Below are positions 13,461-27,869 of a DNA stretch of 64,000 nucleotides, in pieces (within the stretch, counting starts at the first letter, position 1; the number at the start of each line of letters is the position of its first letter). Both the position numbers and the translations under genes were made by a program. Origin of the DNA: Siphlonurus alternatus (Eukaryota > Arthropoda > Insecta > Ephemeroptera > Siphlonuridae); contig OX463778.1 in assembly GCA_949825025.1 (NCBI GenBank), forward strand, positions 35,770,571-35,834,570. The letters run 5' to 3'. Below the pieces are notes generated by a model. The model was given only the letters and a program-made list of their open reading frames with translations, was not told the origin of the DNA and ran no database searches.

Positions 13461-15374
13461 ATAAAATTATATTTCCAGATAAATTATAATTATTATATGT
13501 GCCAGACAATAAACAATGTTTTTTCTAGGGAAAAAAAATATATCACCACCTACATAAACTACAGACTTGATCAAATAAAAGACAGCACATAGCATTTAAC
13601 TTTTTGATCGTTACCAAATCTTAAAAAGCGAGTGAAATTTTAACAGTTATAAAAATCCTTATCATATAAATCATCACATCCGAATATGTTGACACAAATT
13701 TCACGAGTTTTGTTGTAATAATGCTACTTATTCATTAATCTTTTATTTGCAACAAAAACTCGTAATTTTTTTAGATATAATATTTTCTGAGGCGATGCAA
13801 AAAGATTTTTCATGCGATTTATCATTATTATGTAATTATGCTAATATTACTTACACCTTGCATTTATTTTGAAATAATACTTATATTTTAATTTTACATT
13901 CTAGATGGCAAGATTGTAGTATATAATAATAATAGTATAATAGAATATTGATGACATAAGCATGCTACAACACCGGTTGAAATTGTCTCTCCCGAGGAAT
14001 CGAAACATGTTGCGTGGCGCCTCGGAACTGAAAGATCTGCTTATCAACGTGCTCACAATACCAGCCAGCATGATCAAGTGTCACACAGCTAAATGGATCG
14101 AATTTCACTCAAAATCAAATCAATTTCTTGTATTCTAAGAATTTCTATAAATTAATTCTATAAGTTGTGTATATATACATTAATTCATTTAACCTGAAGG
14201 CATAATATGATATTTGACTCTAAATTGAATTCTGAATAAAACTGATTTTTTTTTTAATTTATTTATTTATTAGATTCAGTTCCTTAAAATAAGTAATTGA
14301 AATTTTGTCAAAAATTGTATTCATGAAATAAAATCTAAAGCATTTGTAGGGGGGGGGGGGGAAGGGGCCGTTGAAAAATGACAGGGACGGAGGAGCTAGG
14401 GACTGTATGATTTTATGTTTGCTAGAAAACAGTATTGTTAAACTAAAATATTAAAAATAAAAAGTTTTTTTTTTGTTTTTCAAATTAAACAACAATGTGA
14501 GTAGCATGTAATTTATGAAAAATATGATAACCACTAGACTCAATGAAATAACTATTTTTTCTTTGAGCAATCAACGTTTCAAAAAGGCAAATCTAAAAAA
14601 GCAAAACTGTTAGGAATTGTTTCTATATTACGAGGCAATTTCCAGCAATGCCGGGCGGCTGATGTTGATCACTGTAATACGGAGCAGGCACGACTTTGCC
14701 AGCGACACGGAGGGGTAATCATTGCGGCTGCTGCAGTGCTAAAAAAAAAGGCTCTGTTACGTAACCTCTACTTAGGTTCAATGGCCTCAGATTAATGAAG
14801 AATCACATTGTAATTATCAAAATTACAGTTTTGTTCCTCAAAATAAAATTTCAAATTACATCTATTATACCTCCCAAATTTAGTTAAATCTGCATTCAAA
14901 AACAAATTTGTGCTATAACGTTTTAAGCATGGTTATTTAATAATTTCCTGTCTAACCAAAAATGCATTTCGTACTTAAATTTGCCCTTTTTTCATAAAAA
15001 CCTAATGCTTTACTGCTAAAAGAAAAATCATTTTTCTGAAGCAACAGTTGTTGCAGATATTTTATCCCCAACTGTTGAGATTTATATAAAAAATCAAATT
15101 GATTATGATTATTATGAATTGTATTATCAGTGTTTTTATAGAACTGGTTTGCTCTAGCTTATTTTGATCTTTTTATGAACACCCGTTTACTGTTTACTGA
15201 AATTCAAAACTTTTAACTTCAACGAAATAAAAATTAATTAAAAAGTAACACTGCTTATCTTTTATTTATTTGCTATTTATATAATGCAGGCAGCCCTGCT
15301 TATTGCTGATGAAGAAAACAATTATTATGTACACAGTTTTACAGTAATTATATAATTTGATCCAGTCTGATAAT

Positions 15375-16318
15375 TACTTGGGATATTTTTTTCTGCACTG
15401 CAAAAAAACAACAAAGAGTTAGGAGATTTTTCAAAACTCAAATCAAGGAAGTTAAAAGATTCTCATATTGTAAATTCAGTAAGTTCTCAGCGGCACCGAC
15501 AATGTTTTTTATTGAGTTTGAAATATAATACAACGCGTTTAAGACATAAATTCTTAGATTTTGGGAGATGCTGTGACAACATTGGGTTTAATATTCAAAG
15601 ATTGTTATGTAAAATTCAATGGAAAGACACTTAAAATCTCACAAAATCGTCACGGTGACAACCACTAGCGCTGAATTTACAACTTTTAGCACGATTTGAA
15701 GCTGACAACGAGGGAAGCTGTTGTCGTGAACAACGATGACAGATTCAGAGAGAAACGAAAACGATTGTCACGGTTTACGTTTTGATACGCAATTTTTTTT
15801 TCTGCACCTACAGCAACAGGAGATAAATTGAGAAAGGAAGAGAAAAAAAAAGTTTTTAATTTTGGATGGTCATCGAAAAAAGATGATACTTTTGAAACAA
15901 TATCTATTTTGTTGCTACTCTATAAATCAGAACTATTATATAAATAAATTTATATTTGTTGTAGTTTCAAGATTTTTTTATATGGATGTCCACCGTTATG
16001 TGATGGTGAAAGCCTTTTTTTCGGGGGTGGGGGGGAAGGGGGGGTCAATTTTTATAAGTTTGAGTCTAAAATAAAAGAAATAATTAAGTAAGTAGAAAGT
16101 GATTACAGGGCACCAAGTGATTGATTTATTGATTAATGAAATAAAACTTTATTAAAGTAAGAATATTTTAAAAAATGAAGCAAAGTTTACACAAGTTGTA
16201 ATAATGCACAAAGGAAAAAAATTATTTTTGTCCTTAGAATGGTTTATATATAATTTATAATGTTTTCAGCTAAAATCTAGTAATAGTTGTAATTTAATTT
16301 TCTCCAATCAACTCCAAA
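15375..16318. repeat. tandem duplication, copy 1
   Basis: This is the first copy of a roughly 943-bp unit running from TACTTGGGATA to CAATCAACTCCA. It matches the second copy base for base wherever compared, apart from one extra C near 15410 (ACAACAAAG against ACAAAAAG). Homopolymers, including a G-rich block at 16023-16044, have the same lengths in both copies. The 70-codon open frame inside (15862-16074) is duplicated with it but has no recognisable domain. The unit has no inverted termini, so this looks like segmental tandem duplication rather than two insertions. Confidence 0.93.
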
Positions 16319-17259
16319 TACTTGGGATATTTTTTTCTGCACTGCAAAAAAACAAAAAGAGTTAGGAGATTTTTCAAAACTCAAATCAAGGAAGTTAAAA
16401 GATTCTCATATTGTAAATTCAGTAAGTTCTCAGCGGCACCGACAATGTTTTTTATTGAGTTTGAAATATAATACAACGCGTTTAAGACATAAATTCTTAG
16501 ATTTTGGGAGATGCTGTGACAACATTGGGTTTAATATTCAAAGATTGTTATGTAAAATTCAATGGAAAGACACTTAAAATCTCACAAAATCGTCACGGTG
16601 ACAACCACTAGCGCTGAATTTACAACTTTTAGCACGATTTGAAGCTGACAACGAGGGAAGCTGTTGTCGTGAACAACGATGACAGATTCAGAGAGAAACG
16701 AAAACGATTGTCACGGTTTACGTTTTGATACGCAATTTTTTTTTCTGCACCTACAGCAACAGGAGATAAATTGAGAAAGGAAGAGAAAAAAAAAGTTTTT
16801 AATTTTGGATGGTCATCGAAAAAAGATGATACTTTTGAAACAATATCTATTTTGTTGCTACTCTATAAATCAGAACTATTATATAAATAAATTTATATTT
16901 GTTGTAGTTTCAAGATTTTTTTATATGGATGTCCACCGTTATGTGATGGTGAAAGCCTTTTTTTCGGGGGTGGGGGGGAAGGGGGGGTCAATTTTTATAA
17001 GTTTGAGTCTAAAATAAAAGAAATAATTAAGTAAGTAGAAAGTGATTACAGGGCACCAAGTGATTGATTTATTGATTAATGAAATAAAACTTTATTAAAG
17101 TAAGAATATTTTAAAAAATGAAGCAAAGTTTACACAAGTTGTAATAATGCACAAAGGAAAAAAATTATTTTTGTCCTTAGAATGGTTTATATATAATTTA
17201 TAATGTTTTCAGCTAAAATCTAGTAATAGTTGTAATTTAATTTTCTCCAATCAACTCCA
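16319..17259. repeat. tandem duplication, copy 2
   Basis: The second copy follows the first with only two or three unmatched bases at the joint. It ends at the shared CAATCAACTCCA, after which the sequence is unique. Near-identity means either a very recent duplication or an assembly artefact in which two haplotypes were placed end to end. The G-rich block recurs at 16966-16987. Confidence 0.93.
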
Positions 17260-20157
17260 GGTCAACGACATACAGATTGAAAATTGGTGGTATATTTAAA
17301 CCATAAATGAATCAGGCCTGTGGCTTGTGATAAATTGACGTATTTTTTAAGAAAGCAAAAATTTGGAAGGTATAATTCCCATGAAATGGAAGGTATAATT
17401 CCAATGAAATGTTTGATATGTACATACAAATAAATAATCATACTTCTAGTTAGTCATTAAGTCTTTTTATGACTTTTTCTGACGAATTTTTAGCTAACCC
17501 TCCAAACTTTATTTTCAAATAAATAAAAATAAAAAAAATCTAAAAATGAATATTTATACTAAAGTAAATGTCTGACGATAAAATAATGTCCACAGAGTAT
17601 GGTAATTTTTGTGTTTACTTTACAATCACTCAAGAAAGCTAGTATAGATACTACAGAGACTCGCTTACACACTACAACTTGACCTATAATAAAAGCGTCA
17701 TGGTTGCCTTGACAACGGTATGACCTTTGTCTGGCCTGTACGAGGGCAAAGGTCACCCCTATTTTTCCCGCTACCTCTACCACCGTATGAATACACGACG
17801 AGAAGGAAGTTCTCACAAGGTTTTACTGCCACAGATTCTCTGCAGTGTTAGTTAGCGAGCTCAGTAATAAAAACAACGTAAACCGGAGACGTCATTTAAG
17901 CCTCAGGTGGGTGGCTAGCTTGTGTGGACGTGCCAAAAACATGAAAGAATGCGCAGTCTTTAGGATTTTCTGTAAAAACTAAATTGCTGGTAAACAAAGC
18001 AAGAAGCGAGAATTTTTATTCACCTTAAGGGTGTAATAATAAAAACAATATTGGAGGTTGATTGTATGATATTGCTATGCGTTATCACGAAAACACTTAT
18101 AACTTATAAATAATAAAATGAATGTTTTGCCTCATATAAGTTATGCGTGTATTAAATCAAACCCTAAAATAATATGCAAAAACACACACAAAAAATATAT
18201 CAATGATGGCTTCATACAACGAAGACGTATGCAAATAAAAGGAACGTTTCGATGGGAACGCTGAAAATGTATTCAAGTGGAATATAAACTTTCATTGAAA
18301 ATCAGCGTAGTGTATAATGACTATTAGGTCCGCTTGCCGTGAGGCAGCCTAAAAAATCCTTTGCAGTGACACACATCGATATGGGCCTGTAGGGATTGTA
18401 ACATCAAAAATACAGGCGCTCATGTTGAGTATGTTCCCCTAAACAAACGAGGACACCTATATGCAGAAGGTGGAGAGGTTTGCATTACTGGGAGTAATTG
18501 GAGATGAGTCCACGTAGCCTCAATTTCAAAATAGTAGCTATTAAGTAAACAATTTAGATTAAAATGCACTACATTTTCTTCTCTCCCACAGTTATCTATT
18601 TATACGGACTGCCATAATTTTAGAAACCATCATATTTATGCAAGAGAAACCTAAACTCTCAAAACGTTCCTATATCGTTGTTCATTTTTTTATTATTATT
18701 ATGAGCGGACTCACTGGACTGAAATATAATGATAGGTATATATGTATAGGGAGAATTATAAAATTTAATAATACTACACATAAAAAAATATTTTATTTGT
18801 AATAAACAACGCTGTTTACTAAATCCTCGATTTAATCTGATGGCCACTTTAATGTTTATGTTTCATAATTTGTTTTTAAAAATATTACAGTGGAAACTGG
18901 AAATAATGAAAAAATTTAAAAATTTATACGAGAATGTGCTACTTGTAAAGCTTGCTTCTGTTTTGTTCAACAGAACACCATGATTATGTGAGCGCTCAGC
19001 TGTGACAATTAGCAGCCATCCACCGGTCCCCAGGCATTGCATAGAACCCAGGCTTGTTAGGTCGGATTACGGCTTTCCCGGCCGTCATAATGCCACTCAA
19101 ATGGTGCCAATAAACGTTGAGCTTCCTTTTTTGGTGACGCGCCAATCGCAATAATGTAGTAATAGGTGATTTCATAATCATTCGATCAAACAAAATGTTT
19201 TATACCACACCTAAGGTGCAAAATTCTTCCTTTCTTACGAGCAGTAATAAAAAATTGATAGGATAACTTACGTTTCGTGTGTTTCTCTTAACCGGTTATG
19301 CTATAGCCACTGTCCCTGTAAAAAGAAGAAATATAAATTAAACAGAGGTATTATCACAATATAACTAATATAATAACAAAAATAAATTGTTGGTAATTAA
19401 CAGTGAAAAACAGTAGACAATGTGGTAGGTCAGAGTGCTCGTGTAGACGTGAAGTCAAATATTTGGGGGACAAAAAAAAAAAAAAAAAACTTAATTCTTC
19501 AAATATTTGTGTATGAAGAAAAAGTATCAAATATTTACTTAGAAAAGGAAAAAAAAAAAAAAAAAAAAAACAAGTCTGTGTTATTACTTTTCACAGAAAA
19601 ATAAAAATATTTTGTGGATAAAAATCAAATGTAATGATCACATTTTAATTGCTAATAAAAATACAATAAAATTATAAAAACAATTACTTCGTACGTTGAT
19701 TGAGTAAAGAAAAGCACTAATACATATTCTCATCAATAGCATTTTGTAAGAGGCTCTTGAGTTCTCAACTTTGCGTCTGAAGAGCCAGCTAGGTCCTTAA
19801 ACACCAACGTCTGGACTCAAACGCTCTTTGCTTTTCTCTCTCCGCGAGCCTCCTAGCTCCCTTGCCGAGTGCTCGCCGCCGGAGTACCTTATTTATAATC
19901 ACTTTTGTACTCATCAAAAGAAAACTTAGCAATTTTTTTTCATAATTTTTTTTTTAAATAGCGCAATGAAAATTGCATTATCTCCTAAAAAAAATCTTAA
20001 GTTCAGCATGACAGGTTCAGAGAAAATAAAATATTTTTAGGGGGTCATGTTGATTTGACTTCCCGATACAAATTGTACATCAGTCAAATTACAATAGTTT
20101 AATTCTTATTTAATAAATTACTTATATTTTTTACCTCTATTTAGGCTATACACATAT
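17260..20157. other. non-coding stretch with X-box/DR1 islet
   Basis: No gene is recognised. A GC-richer islet at about 17690-17950 carries RFX- and HNF4-type motifs. Others lie at 18300-18540, 19000-19160 and 19780-19895. A runs occur at 19472-19489 and 19549-19570. The minus-strand frame at 18996-19193 (65 codons) covers the third islet, has a non-AT codon makeup and ends in DRWMAANCHS, but matches no family I can name. The frame at 17559-17816 on the minus strand likewise matches nothing. Confidence 0.55.
17703..17755. promoter_or_regulatory. X-box plus HNF4-type DR1 motif cluster
   Basis: GTTGCCTTGACAAC (17703-17716) matches the RFX X-box half-site arrangement GTTGCC-NN-GRYAAC. TGACCTTTG follows at 17721-17729, and GGGCAAAGGTCA lies at 17744-17755, a good DR1 site of the type bound by HNF4 or RXR/USP-containing receptors. 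The cluster spans only 53 bp inside a GC-richer islet. Function is inferred from motifs alone. Confidence 0.35.
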
Positions 20158-20554
20158 TTTTTTTTTTTAAATTAAACCCTATTGGGTACTTCTATTTACT
20201 AATTACATACTACTTGAAACCCCGAACCTTCCGAAACCCTAACTTGTGCGTTTCGCGGGCTCTTCTGGAACGGGGGCGGCCACGGCCTTGCAAATCCATC
20301 CCGGCATTTGCCTGCGGCTGAGGGAAACGTGGAAACCTCAGCCAGGATGGACGCTACAGCTTTTGTCAATGAACCGGAAGTGCAATGCTCCAAAGCCAGG
20401 GGAACCACATAGTGGAAAATTGCAACGATTTACCCCTGGGTGGGAAACGTGGTTTTTGTTGAAAATGGTCACCCATCCAACTACTAACCACGCGCGGCTT
20501 TGCTTGACTTCGGTGATCTGACGAGACCCGGTCAAGTGCACTGCGCCACACCTC
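20158..20554 (-). mobile_element. 5S rRNA-derived SINE (tail type B)
   Basis: Read on the minus strand, this begins GGAGGTGTGGCGCAGTGCA and continues with a 5S-like head, including GATCACCGAAGTCAAGC and GGTTAGTAGTTGGATGGG, which is the 5S internal promoter C-box region (20467-20489). A body follows that it shares with the SINE at 55039-55450 (for example CCTGGCTGAGG and the end near CCGTTCC). The 3' tail is unrelated to that copy and ends GGGTTTAATTT plus an A run. The 7-bp repeat CACATAT on the plus strand (20151-20157 and 20555-20561) is an exact target-site duplication, so the copy looks full length. It would use LINE machinery in trans; its tail matches neither LINE in this window by eye. 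Open frames across it are incidental. Confidence 0.88.
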
Positions 20555-20561
20555 CACATAT

Positions 20562-21637
20562 AATTAATAGTGCATAAAAGAACGGAAAGAAGGCTATAAT
20601 TACGTAATTAAGTGTTAAGGAATCTAAAAATATGACAAAGTAAAAATGTCAGTAACATTGTTCTTAAGTTTTATGTTATATATTTTTAGCTATACTTTAT
20701 AAATAATATAATACAATACGATTTACGTCATGCATGCTCGTAAGTAATCCTCACGACATGATTGTAGGCAGATCGATAACCTCTATGTTCACTGTGCTAG
20801 CTAGCGTTGTTCTAAATCTGGATTATAATAGAAATAGGCCAGCAAGTATTTCCATCTTGAGCGTGCCAAAACCGCGGGCGGGGGAGGCGGAGGTGGCTTG
20901 GTTGACGGACGAGTTGTTGTGCTTGACCCAGGCCAAGGAAGAACTGGGTCGTCTTGTATGCATTTTGAGAAGACAGTGCAGCTGCAGTGCGAGACTGAAT
21001 GTAGCACGTAATTCAATTTTATTGCATTTGACTTGGCTTTCAAGATTTTATGCAACTTTATACAATGATTTTCGTTTGAAAGCTTTTATTGAAACAAAGA
21101 AAATATGTATTGGAATAAAAATGTAACATGGAAACTATAATTACTGTAAATAATTAATGTAACGTCATTTTAATTCCCATTAGTTTTTTAATTGTTGTCT
21201 TTGATGTCCCATATTTAGACTAAGAACATCGATTACAATGTTTAAAAAGAAATAAAAAATGTTGTTTCAGTACACCTCGAATTCACAATAAAAAACAACT
21301 AGTAATATCATTTTTCATTTCAGGCTTCTTAGAAAAACATTTACAACAAGATTCACTATAGTAGATTGTATAAAAAATGAGTTGTCTAGTTCTTCGTACG
21401 ATCAATTTAACTGTGTACATGAACTACATCACGTACACATAAAATACATATATGCTACACAGTTAAGGTCAATCGTACATACACCTTTTTATGTTTATGT
21501 ATAGCCGTACATCATTGAAGTAGTAAAATATAATATTACACATAAAACTATAATATGCATGGTAAAACATTAAAATATGTGATACAGGAACATCCGCATT
21601 TTCTCTCCGTCGCCAGAATTTTCTTTGCTGCATGCAG
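20562..21637. other. non-coding stretch before candidate terminal exon
   Basis: There is a single GC-richer islet at about 20855-20960. The 130-codon plus-strand frame (20734-21126) and the opposing minus-strand frame show no domain and depend on that islet. A small hairpin lies at 21395-21479. Nothing else is recognised. Confidence 0.5.
21395..21479. repeat. short inverted repeat, possible tiny MITE
   Basis: GTACGAT-CAATTTAACTGTGTA at about 21396-21416 and its inverse at 21455-21479 form a roughly 22-bp stem with a few mismatches around a loop of about 37 bp. TA occurs at 21397-21398 and 21476-21477, so a 77-bp TA-flanked element at 21399-21475 is possible. The TA lies inside the matching arm, however, so the boundary is uncertain and this may be just a chance hairpin. 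Confidence 0.35.
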
Positions 21638-21794
21638 GTGCCGCGAGGGTCTTGAGGGAGACATGAATCCTCAACGCCCACCTCCTCACATCAGATCGAT
21701 GTCCCACTCCGAGCAGATGCAGACCTACCAGTCACACTTAAATCGAGTTCTTAATCAACTCTCACATCTCTATTCCAAGGCAAAATCAAGTTAA
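21638..21794 (+). CDS. candidate terminal coding exon, unknown protein
   Basis: A pyrimidine-rich stretch ends at CATGCAG (21631-21637), a consensus 3' splice acceptor. It is followed by an open stretch to a TAA at 21792-21794. The frame reads CREGLEGD, then MNPQRPPPH and an amphipathic Ser/Gln/His-rich end that includes HLNRVLNQLSHLYSKAK, a leucine-spaced helix. Codon choice is unlike the AT-rich surroundings. An internal ATG at 21663 would give 43 residues if this were a stand-alone small ORF. I do not recognise the protein. No upstream exon and no clear AATAAA just downstream were found, which weakens the call. Confidence 0.32.
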
Positions 21795-24600
<2,806 letters not shown>

Positions 24601-25022
24601 GACTTAAGGGCATTGGGTGTAGCACCGGTAGTTGGCAACACTGACGTATCTTCACCATGTTAATTTTTAGTCATTGCTCCTCGGAGTAATTTTTTGCTAG
24701 AGCTAAGCTGATTGCTGTAGTATCAAGATAATTAGTAGCACAAGTGCACAATTTGGCTCAATAAAGCCTGATTTAAAGAAAAGTATTTTTTTATATTTTA
24801 GAAAAATGCATGTAAATTTAAAAAATTACTAAAAAATACTTTTCTTTAAATCAGGCTTTATTTAGCCAAATTGTGCACTTGGGCTACTAATTATCTTGAT
24901 ACTACAGCAATCAGCTTAGCTCTAGCATAAAAATTACTCCGAGGAGCAATGATAAAAAATTAACATGTTGAAGATACGTCAGTGTTGCCAACTACCGGTG
25001 CTACACCCAATGCCCTTAAGTC
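24601..25022. mobile_element. long palindromic MITE with TA target site
   Basis: Two inverted arms of about 190 bp flank a short AT-rich centre near 24787-24830. Ends are GACTTAAGGGCATTGGGTGT and its inverse, with TA directly outside both (24599-24600 and 25023-25024). The arms match closely. Visible differences include CAAGTGCACAATTTGGCT against an inverse reading AGTGCACAATTTGGCT with a changed neighbour, and one or two substitutions around the CTAGAGCTAAGCTGATT block. There is no coding frame. A Tc1/mariner-type origin is inferred from the TA flanks. Confidence 0.83.
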
Positions 25023-25024
25023 TA

Positions 25025-25672
25025 AATTATTAAACCAATGGTGATAAGTTATGATTAAAACATTTAAATAACCCATAATGAAAACGATCCATGTCGGCGT
25101 TAGCCAAGCGCCTGCAGAAACTTTGTGTAGGCTACCCGCATTTTACACGTGACTCAAAAGTTGCATAACTACTCAGGCGTTTTTTTTAATTTTTATTAAA
25201 TAATTTAAATTGTATAAATTGTATTATACAGATAAAACAATCGCATGAATAGTAATATATTATTTTACATACGTATAGTTGACAACGTTATTGATTAATG
25301 TTTCATTGTTTTAGTGTTATTCATGGCAAAGAGATTATCAACAATGGTAAATATTTCACCCGGAAGTTTCAGCTACATTGTGTGTGGGCCGCAGGGAGCT
25401 TCCCCCTCCCTTCGCGAGTTGCGCGTGCAAGCCAAAGCTGCGTGCACGCTGGCTTAATTTCGGACTAATATAAATTGAATTGAAGTAAATGTAACCCGGA
25501 ATTAAACTGGAACTTTAACCCTAAATTTAAAAAAAAAGTGTATTGTTTCTCAACTAAGCATAATTTGGTTTTATTTAATTTAAAAAGCAACGGGAAAATT
25601 GTTGGCTATAATATTTATCACAGTTAAAAACAAATATTTTAGAATGTTTGGTTCATATGTTGCTTCTATTTT

Positions 25673-25736
<64 letters not shown>

Positions 25737-27764
25737 TTATAGAAAATTTAAAACTTTTTACTATTAAATTTTTAAATTCTACCTATGTTTAAATTTGAAA
25801 AAAATGAACTTTACTATTTAATATTTAAAAACATGAACAATTAAAAGTAATTATCTAGTCAATCTATGAAATTGTCATAATTTATTCGTGAATCTTTAAT
25901 TTAAATTGCAGTGTAAGCAATTTATTCTTTGTTGGGGTATTAAAATAGAAAGTTTCACCCCCTTTTCACTGTATATGTTCAAAAGACCAATGATATAACA
26001 TTAAAATAGAAACTTTGTGCGCTCAATGAATTTAACAACTTACATTTTTTTTTTATAATGAGTTGAAATAAAATAAAGTTTGCTAATATGTATTGTACAA
26101 AAAGAGAGCGGCCGAGTTAAAATTAGAAATCTAGTAGTATCCTTTTGATGTCTCATAATTTAGTTAATTAATTAAGTCTTAATGACTTGTAATTACAATT
26201 AGGTTTAATTTCATTACGCTTCATGTATTGGTACTGCTGTTACACATTATATGTACGACTATATATATTATATATAGTAGCGCTAAGAGCTGTTTGCTGA
26301 TAACAGAATTGATGAAGGGTGAGTTATTACTGCATTATAAGCAAACGTTATGACTTGGCAATAGCAAGTTTGACAGTAAGATTTCAAGAGAGAGAAACAA
26401 GGCAATAATTTCATAACAGCTGGGTAAACACAGTTTGAATATCAGAAATAATTGTTCTGTGCGAGCATTTATCGTAAAATTAAGTGCCTGTGCGACACTA
26501 ATTTTCTTTAATTAAAAATATAACTACTTCAACATTCTAGTTTTTAATTGATGTTGACAAAAATGTTTTACAAAACCGACTCTTTGTAAATTTGATTTTT
26601 CATACTGGTAACTAACTAGTACATTGTTAGTCATAAAAATTGAGACAGTGATTGGTGCAATGCACCCTATTAAGTTTGACTAAGACTGGACAAAATACTT
26701 TGAAGTATAATTTATCAATTATTGAAAAATAACAGGGAAAAAAACAACAACACTAAACATTAATAAAAGCTTAAATTTATGGAGCTAGTTTTTTTTGTTT
26801 AGTACGATTTTCATAAAACCAACAGCTAAAGTAATAAACGTCTATGATATTAAATGTAGTAAAATGTGTATTTTAATTTGAATATGGCTTTGTTCTAGAA
26901 TTAGTGGTGTGAAGGCGAAGTGTGAGGCAAGGGTCGAGCATGCATTGGGCGTTGCCCGGGACACGCGGGTGCTTTGTGTTCACTGGCTAGCGAGCGCCAC
27001 CACCCATTACAATTCACGCCATTAGACGCGGGCGCTGAATAATTGAGGATCTCAGGTGGTCAATAGCATTGTCCTTGAATTGACTGGAGGCCTCTAAATC
27101 CAATAATGTTATTGTGTTTTTACTTGCTAGATCACGTTGGTTTGTTTATGCACGTCATGGAATGTTATAATGATGTAATTTAATATGATCCAATATTTTA
27201 ATAATAGGATACAATTTTAATTTTTATGAAAAAATTTTTTTGTTCTTCTTTTCCTCTTTAAAAAAATAAAAAAATATTTAAGATGAAAAGTAATTAATTT
27301 TTAACGTGTATTTGCAGTGTAAATTAAATAATATTACTTATTAAAATTAGCAGCAATTTCCGATAGTAAAACTTTGCATACAGTTTAATTATTTGTATAC
27401 GTGAATTGATTGATATAACATTAAATGCCTCATTTATGGAGGTTAAATTACACATGTCAGCATCATGTTTCCCGCGCGGTGACTGCTTGCACTATAAGTT
27501 TATACAAAGTTCTCCAGCCAGCATTATAAGTAGTCAAGTTACTTCTACCTCAGATTCGAGTCAAGTTGGTGATTTCTCAGACGAGGGTAGCGGGGGATTT
27601 GCAAGGTGTTAATTGCCAAAGAAACTATAAACTTGGTTACCTGACAGACTGATTTGTTATAGCTGACATAGAGAGTAATGGACCCAGCACAACACGCTTA
27701 TAGAAACTAAATATAATCAATATGCGTTTAATATCAATGTAAAATATATTATATAATATATATA
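25025..27764. other. AT-rich stretch upstream of the LINE
   Basis: No gene is recognised. GC-richer islets lie at about 25375-25460 and 26920-27085. A (TA)n tract lies at 25675-25731. The frame at 27436-27612 (58 codons from ATG, Ser-rich, ending SGGFARC) lies just upstream of the LINE and has mixed codon use, but matches no family I know. Confidence 0.5.
25675..25731. repeat. (TA)n microsatellite
   Basis: About 57 bp of uninterrupted alternating A and T, with AT-rich unique sequence on both sides. Confidence 0.9.
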
Positions 27765-27869
27765 TTTCGGATCTATTACGATCTTTACGAACAAGGGATT
27801 TCTTTAAAACGCTTACACTATGATGTAAAATTTACTGACCCAAATTTAGAGTCTACTTATAAAAAAGAA

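Larger units (their letters stand above)
10123..15374. other. AT-rich stretch with GC islets and a half-site cluster
   Basis: No gene is recognised. G runs lie at 10220-10232 and 14349-14361. GC-richer islets lie at about 10290-10400, 11635-11700, 12000-12130 (with TGCATGCGCGC, similar to an NRF-1-type site), 13970-14090 and 14640-14735. A nuclear-receptor half-site cluster is at 12760-12781 and an AAAAT-type simple repeat at 13397-13460. The minus-strand frame at 12211-12516 (101 codons) has no domain I recognise. Confidence 0.55.

Noticed and set aside
15862..17017. Identical 70-codon frames found twice, as possible paralogous genes
   Set aside because: They are the same open frame copied by the tandem duplication; no recognisable domain and no sign of coding constraint.
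18996..19193. Minus-strand 65-codon frame with non-AT codon use
   Set aside because: It covers a GC islet, matches no family I can name and has no splice context; left as part of the non-coding stretch.
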